Under the pieces are notes generated by a model, which was not told the origin of the DNA, made no database searches, and saw only the letters and a program-made list of their open reading frames with translations. Made by a program: the position numbers and the translations under genes. This document shows, in pieces, positions 28,152 through 32,008 of a stretch of 32,008 bases of DNA. The stretch's first letter is position 1; every line of letters begins with the position of its first letter. Source of the stretch: Bordetella sp. (GTDB lineage: Bacteria; Pseudomonadota; Alphaproteobacteria; Caulobacterales; Caulobacteraceae); the NCBI GenBank assembly GCA_017308115.1, contig JAFKFS010000109.1, positions 1-32,008 on the forward strand. The letters run 5' to 3'.

Positions 28152-28757
28152 GCCGCGCCGCCTAGCCCGTCCTTACGGCGGGCGCCGCCCTGGTCAGCGG
28201 CTGCGCCTCCAGCATCGACGGCCGGGCCGTGCGATGGCGCGGCGACGGCCCGCCGCTCGACGGCGCCTACGACTCGATCGACCAGGCCCATGGCGACGGG
28301 ACAAAGGCGACCGCGCTCCAATCCGTGCTCGGCCATGATCTCGGCCTGACGGCGCTTCTGGCGGCGAACGCCGAACCCGCCGCGACCGTGACCATCGCGC
28401 ACGCCGCAGGACAGCAAGACCTGGCGTCTGTCCGACGCCCACGGCGAGGTCCGGCTGACGACTGACGGGGCGCCCGCCGCCCTGGACCCCGAAGGATCGG
28501 CCCACGGCTCGCGTATCGCCGGCTGCGCGGACGAACGACTGTGGATCGGCCTCAGCGCAGCCAGCATCCAGTTCGAGACCATGACCCGGACCCGCGCCCT
28601 GGGGGTCCTGTCCGTCGGCCCTGACGGCGACCTGGTCATCGAGACCCGGACGGAACGACGCCACTACGCCCTTCTGCCCCGGCCCGCCGTCCAGCGCGGC
28701 TCGGTCCGCTACGCCTTCCCGGCCATCGCTGGGCCAGGCCCGCGGACCGCCTACTGA
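28148..28757 (+). pseudogene. Broken lipoprotein gene (nonsense plus frameshift)
   Basis: Read from the GTG at 28148, the frame gives MSRAA, a TAG at 28163-28165, then PVLTAGAALVSGCASS, a lipoprotein signal with lipobox VSGC. The same frame continues as protein-like sequence to about 28392-28410. Then the coherent protein passes to another frame (KTWRLSDAHGEVRLTTD ...) and ends at TGA 28755-28757. The total of 610 bases is one more than a multiple of three, so one base has been gained or two lost. Two lesions argue for decay, not a single read error. Parent family unknown. It ends tail-to-tail with the minus-strand gene. Confidence 0.65.
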
Positions 28758-30361
28758 GCCCGCGTCGCCAGAGGCGGGGCGGCGGTAACGCTCCAGGCCC
28801 GAGGCGCGACCAGAGGACGGTCGCACTTCGCCTCGATCACCTGCCCCGCCTGCGTGCTGTAACGCACCGGCAGGGCTGCGGCGCAGCGCGCCTGGACGGC
28901 GAAGAACATGGCCGTCGCGTCCGCCATCGGGTCGCGCCCCTCGACCGCCGTCAGCAGCGGATCGCCCGACAATACGCCGCACTTGTCGCCCGTATCCAGC
29001 CGTACGCCCTGCTCGGTCCGGTAGAAGCCGGTTCCGCCGCCGCTGCAATTTTCATCGTTCAGATGGAACAGGGTCGCCGTGCGATATTCGTCCGGCGACG
29101 GCTTTTCCTCCAGGGTGACGCCCAGCGCCGCCAGCCGCGCGGCGACGCCTGCCCAACGCGCCGCCCCCGGGCCCTCCATCACGGCAGCGACGGCGCGTTC
29201 GCCCTCGGGCCGGGCGCGGAACTCGGCGACGCCGTAGCCCTGGCCCGCCATCCCTTGATCCAACACGTCCTTCCATAAGTCGAAGATGTCGCGCGCGCCC
29301 GACGAACCCTGGCGCATCTCCAGATCGGCCAGCCACTGAACCACCGCCCCGCAATCATAGACCGCTGATCCCGAACGCAGCCGCACCGGGTCGTAATCCC
29401 GGTCGCCCAGCGCCTTGCGGCACCCGTTCAACCGTTGCGACAGGGACTCCCGCGCCGCCGTCTCCGTCACCGCGCCCGTTGAGACCGCCGCCGCCCAGGC
29501 TCCGTATTCGGCCGCGCCCTCGTGCAGCCAGGGCATAGCCTCGCCGTCCCGGTTCTCCAGCCGATGTCCGTTCCACAGATGAAAGGTCTCATGCCAGACG
29601 AAGGTCGCCAGAGCGGACGCCACGTGCGCCGGCGGATCATCCCAGGCCGCGCCGTGAAAGCGGGTTGAAATGACGCCGCTGTCGCTCACATCGCCGCGGA
29701 AATCCACCGGCCCCGGACTGTCGGTCGTCACCAGCAGCACCGGCTCATACGGCAGATCCCGTCCCAGCCGCGCGCCGTAGAAGGCTTGGGCTGCGAAGAA
29801 GCCGTCGCGCATGATCCCGGCCAAGGTCGGCGACACCGTCTCGCCGGTCGCCAGCCTGGCGCCTGGATAGGTCTCGACCTGACTTTGAGGGCCTAGATAG
29901 ACAGACCCCCTCTCCGCCTCGGTCGTCGGCAGGGTCGTCTCGCCCGCTGCGGGGCGCGCCGTCAGTTCGGCGTCCATGCCCCGCAAAACCAGGGCGGGTC
30001 CATACAGGATGTTGCCCGATCCGATCCGCACCAAGGCCAAATAGCCGCGATCCCGCTCGGTCGTGTCAGGCGCGATCAGAATCTCGAACGTCTGGAACGG
30101 CGCCTCCGCCTCGACCGCCCCATCCGTCAAGGTCAGGCCCGGCGTCGTCATCGTCCATTCGGTGCGGACGATGTTCTGGTCGAGAAACGCCGCCCGTGTC
30201 GTCGGCTCGGCCAGGCGCCAGGTCACGGCGACGCCGCCGGGGGCCGAGCGTGCTTCGATGGCGGCCGATTGTTGCGCCAGGGCGGGCGCCGGCAGGCCGC
30301 AGGTCATCGCCGCAACCGTCGCCATCGCGGCGGCCGCGCGCAGAATCGTCTGGTTCATCAT
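28751..30361 (-). CDS. Exported gluzincin-like metallopeptidase (HExxH)
   Basis: A 536-aa protein with a signal peptide ending at ALAQQ (about 30). The zinc site is HETFH (257-261), and the third ligand is E281 in LHEGAAEYGAWA, 20 residues on; this HExxH-x(19)-E pattern is that of M1/M61-like peptidases. The N-terminal part (about 35-130) has beta-strand character as in the M61 PDZ-lacking relatives. Six or so Cys suggest disulfides. The tail has no known domain. A second ATG lies one codon after the first. Function is probably peptide hydrolysis in the periplasm; no substrate is indicated. Confidence 0.75.
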   Translation of the reverse strand: MMNQTILRAAAAMATVAAMTCGLPAPALAQQSAAIEARSAPGGVAVTWRLAEPTTRAAFLDQNIVRTEWTMTTPGLTLTDGAVEAEAPFQTFEILIAPDTTERDRGYLALVRIGSGNILYGPALVLRGMDAELTARPAAGETTLPTTEAERGSVYLGPQSQVETYPGARLATGETVSPTLAGIMRDGFFAAQAFYGARLGRDLPYEPVLLVTTDSPGPVDFRGDVSDSGVISTRFHGAAWDDPPAHVASALATFVWHETFHLWNGHRLENRDGEAMPWLHEGAAEYGAWAAAVSTGAVTETAARESLSQRLNGCRKALGDRDYDPVRLRSGSAVYDCGAVVQWLADLEMRQGSSGARDIFDLWKDVLDQGMAGQGYGVAEFRARPEGERAVAAVMEGPGAARWAGVAARLAALGVTLEEKPSPDEYRTATLFHLNDENCSGGGTGFYRTEQGVRLDTGDKCGVLSGDPLLTAVEGRDPMADATAMFFAVQARCAAALPVRYSTQAGQVIEAKCDRPLVAPRAWSVTAAPPLATRAQ

Positions 30362-30421
30362 CGCTTCCTACGCCCCTGAGGCAGAGTTTGGCCTTGCCGC
30401 GCGCGGTCCGTCAACCGGCGT

Positions 30422-31687
30422 TCATTCAGCAGGTTCGGCCTCGCCGCCCTGGACGATGCGGACCACGGCCAGGTCCGCGGTGACATTGCCCAGGGTGCGG
30501 AAGATGTCGGGCACGACCTCGACCGCCAGCAGCAGGGGCAGCAGCTCCAGCGGCACGCCCATGGCGATGCAGATCGGGGCGATGGAGGCGAAGAAGCTCG
30601 CCTGACCCGGCAACCCCACCGTGCCGATCGAGATCAGCACCGCCGTCAGCATGGCGGCCAGCAGCTGTCCCGCCGAAGGCTCCAGCCCGAACAGATGGGC
30701 GCAATAGATGGCCACGCCCAGGTTGGCGACCGGGCTGGTGATGCGGAACACCGCCACCGCCAGCGGCAGGACCAGGCCCGCCGTCGCCCGCCGAACGCCC
30801 AGGTCGTCGACCGCCCGCTCGACCATGACCGGCAGGCTGGCCAGCGACGACTGGGTCGAGAAGGCCACCACCTGCGCCGGCGCCGCCGCCCGCGCGAACC
30901 GGCCCAGGCTCACCCGCCCGAACACGACGGCCAGCGGATAGAAGATCAGGCCGATGCCGATGCAGGCGATGGAGATCAGCGCCACATAGTGCAGCAGCAC
31001 CCCCGCCGCGCTGGCCCCGGCCGTCAGCCCCACCCCGATCGACAGGGCGAAGACGCCCAGCGGCGCGACGCTCAGCACCCAGCGGACGATGACGATCATC
31101 GTCTCGCCCACCGCCTCGAAGAAGGTGATCAGGGGAACCCGCAGCCGCTCGGGCAGCCCCGAAGCTGCAAAGCCGAAGAAGACGGCGAACACCACCATGC
31201 CCAGGATGGCGTCCTCGGCCGCCGCGCGGATCGGGTTGGACGGGGCGATGGTCTTGACGAACTCGCTGAACGGCGCGCCGGCGCCCAGGCCCTCGGCGCC
31301 CTCCGGCTTGATGGCCAGCAGCAGGCGTGCGCCCTCCGGATCGATCGGCCAGACGGCGTGCAGCCCATAAGCCGCCGCGACGGCGTAGATGGTCGCGAAG
31401 ACGATCAGCCCGCCGAACCACGACACCGCCTTCAGCGCCAGCCGCCCGGTCCGCGCCGCATCGGCGATGGAGGCGATGCCCGTCACCAGCAGGCTGAACA
31501 CCAGGGGGATGATCGTCATCCGCAGCGCATTCAGCCACAGCTGGCCCAGCGCCTGGATGAAGTCCGCCGTGACGTGGCCGCCCGGCAGGCCCCACGCCTG
31601 CGCCGCCGCGCCGGCCAGCAAACCCAGCACCAGCGACAGCAGCACCAGCGTGCTGAGAGAGGTCAGGAAGGAGCGCGCCGATTTCAT
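30422..31687 (-). CDS. DAACS-family dicarboxylate/amino acid:cation symporter
   Basis: A 421-aa membrane protein of the glutamate/C4-dicarboxylate (GltP/DctA) family. MTIIPLVFSLLVTGI is the typical TM2 block, and AFSTQSSLASLPVM is HP1 with the serine-rich loop. The place of the family's NMDGT motif in TM7 is taken by RITSPVANLGVAIY. HP2 reads SIGTVGLPGQASFFAS, and a late helix reads EVVPDIFRTLGNVTADLAVV, close to the family's D-x3-R-T-x2-N-V ending that binds substrate and sodium. The ATG at 31687 gives MKSARSF; a GTG at 31696 is possible. Substrate is uncertain given the altered motif. Confidence 0.88.
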   Translation of the reverse strand: MKSARSFLTSLSTLVLLSLVLGLLAGAAAQAWGLPGGHVTADFIQALGQLWLNALRMTIIPLVFSLLVTGIASIADAARTGRLALKAVSWFGGLIVFATIYAVAAAYGLHAVWPIDPEGARLLLAIKPEGAEGLGAGAPFSEFVKTIAPSNPIRAAAEDAILGMVVFAVFFGFAASGLPERLRVPLITFFEAVGETMIVIVRWVLSVAPLGVFALSIGVGLTAGASAAGVLLHYVALISIACIGIGLIFYPLAVVFGRVSLGRFARAAAPAQVVAFSTQSSLASLPVMVERAVDDLGVRRATAGLVLPLAVAVFRITSPVANLGVAIYCAHLFGLEPSAGQLLAAMLTAVLISIGTVGLPGQASFFASIAPICIAMGVPLELLPLLLAVEVVPDIFRTLGNVTADLAVVRIVQGGEAEPAE

Positions 31688-31743
31688 GACGGCCACGCTA
31701 GCAGCCGCCGCGCCGCGCGCCAGCGGAAAACAGGATGGCTCCT

Positions 31744-31891
31744 CCCTTCCCCCTCAATGGGGGAAGGGCCGGGGATGGGGGTGAACACGCGGCCGCGCCA
31801 ATCATGCATAGGAGACACGGCGCCTCACTGCGCTCTACAGGGCGCCACCTGCCTACACCCCCACCCAACCCTCCCCCATCGAGGGGGAGGG
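31744..31891. repeat. Intergenic dyad repeat, CCCTTCCCCC family
   Basis: A hairpin CCCTTCCCCC, TCAAT, GGGGGAAGGG (31745-31769) and a hairpin CCCTCCCCC, ATCGA, GGGGGAGGG (31869-31891) bound the element, with GATGGGGGTG and CACCCCCACC facing each other inside. The plan is the same as the other repeats but the sequence differs. Confidence 0.7.
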
Positions 31892-31894
31892 CTT

Positions 31895-32008
31895 TTACTT
31901 CGGCGCGCCCGAGTTGGACGGGTCCAGCGGCAGGCCCGCCGCCTGACGCGCCTTCATCACCCGCAGCCAGCCGTGCATGGCCTCCGAATCCAGCCCGTGC
32001 ATCATCAG
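31895..32008 (-). CDS. C-terminal end of an unidentified gene
   Basis: The last 37 codons and TAA stop of a gene entering from the right edge. The visible residues (MHGLDSEAMHGWLRVMKARQ, then AAGLPLDPSNSGAPK) suggest a soluble protein with a helical end and a Pro/Ser tail. The start is outside the window and no family can be named from this piece. Confidence 0.55.
   Translation of the reverse strand: MMMHGLDSEAMHGWLRVMKARQAAGLPLDPSNSGAPK

Noticed and set aside
28229-28465. A 78-codon gene inside the broken lipoprotein
   Set aside because: It starts after the lipobox and ends at the frameshift; better seen as a piece of the pseudogene.
31869-31900. GC hairpin followed by TTTT as terminator of the rightmost gene
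   Set aside because: The T-run is on the plus strand, while the gene is on the minus strand; the hairpin belongs to the repeat.

Overview
The window is GC-rich, densely coded DNA from an alphaproteobacterium, most likely Caulobacterales and perhaps Brevundimonas. This rests on gene content, codon usage and the GC-rich dyad repeats between genes, not on a database search. No rRNA, tRNA or CRISPR array was seen.

Left chromosomal part (1-2.9 kb): a partial site-2 protease, nadA with a perfect palindrome upstream, and a membrane protein/XRE regulator pair that overlaps and has tandem 18-bp repeats upstream.

Central accessory part (about 3.0-20.87 kb): this looks like an integrated genomic island. 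A tyrosine recombinase lies at the right end and a 19-bp imperfect repeat (17/19) is found at both ends. The left end holds small mobile-element genes (excisionase-like HTH, HNH-like protein, XRE regulator). Next is a metal-resistance block: a His-rich CzcI-like protein, CzcC-CzcB-CzcA, a HupE/UreJ-like membrane protein and a membrane-anchored GOLD-like protein. A divergent pair follows, a His-tailed NreB/NrsD-like MFS exporter and a CsoR/InrS-type metal sensor sharing a 35-bp palindromic operator, and then a ChrA chromate transporter. The right third holds a three-gene unit around an HTH-ImmA/IrrE metallopeptidase, which is the best candidate here for an undescribed system, an XRE regulator divergent from two exported proteins, and the integrase.

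Right chromosomal part (20.9-32 kb): ilvA; a minus-strand run of Ada-AlkA-like protein, ogt and a host-attachment-like protein; an M14 peptidase; a small hypothetical gene; a lipoprotein pseudogene; a HExxH peptidase; a DAACS-type symporter; and the end of an unidentified gene. The Ada-AlkA protein appears to have lost its glycosylase core by an in-frame deletion. Several GC-rich dyad repeats sit between these genes.

Taken together, the island would give efflux of divalent cations (CzcCBA, NreB-like) and chromate (ChrA) under local metal-responsive control, in a chromosome carrying NAD, isoleucine and alkylation-repair functions.
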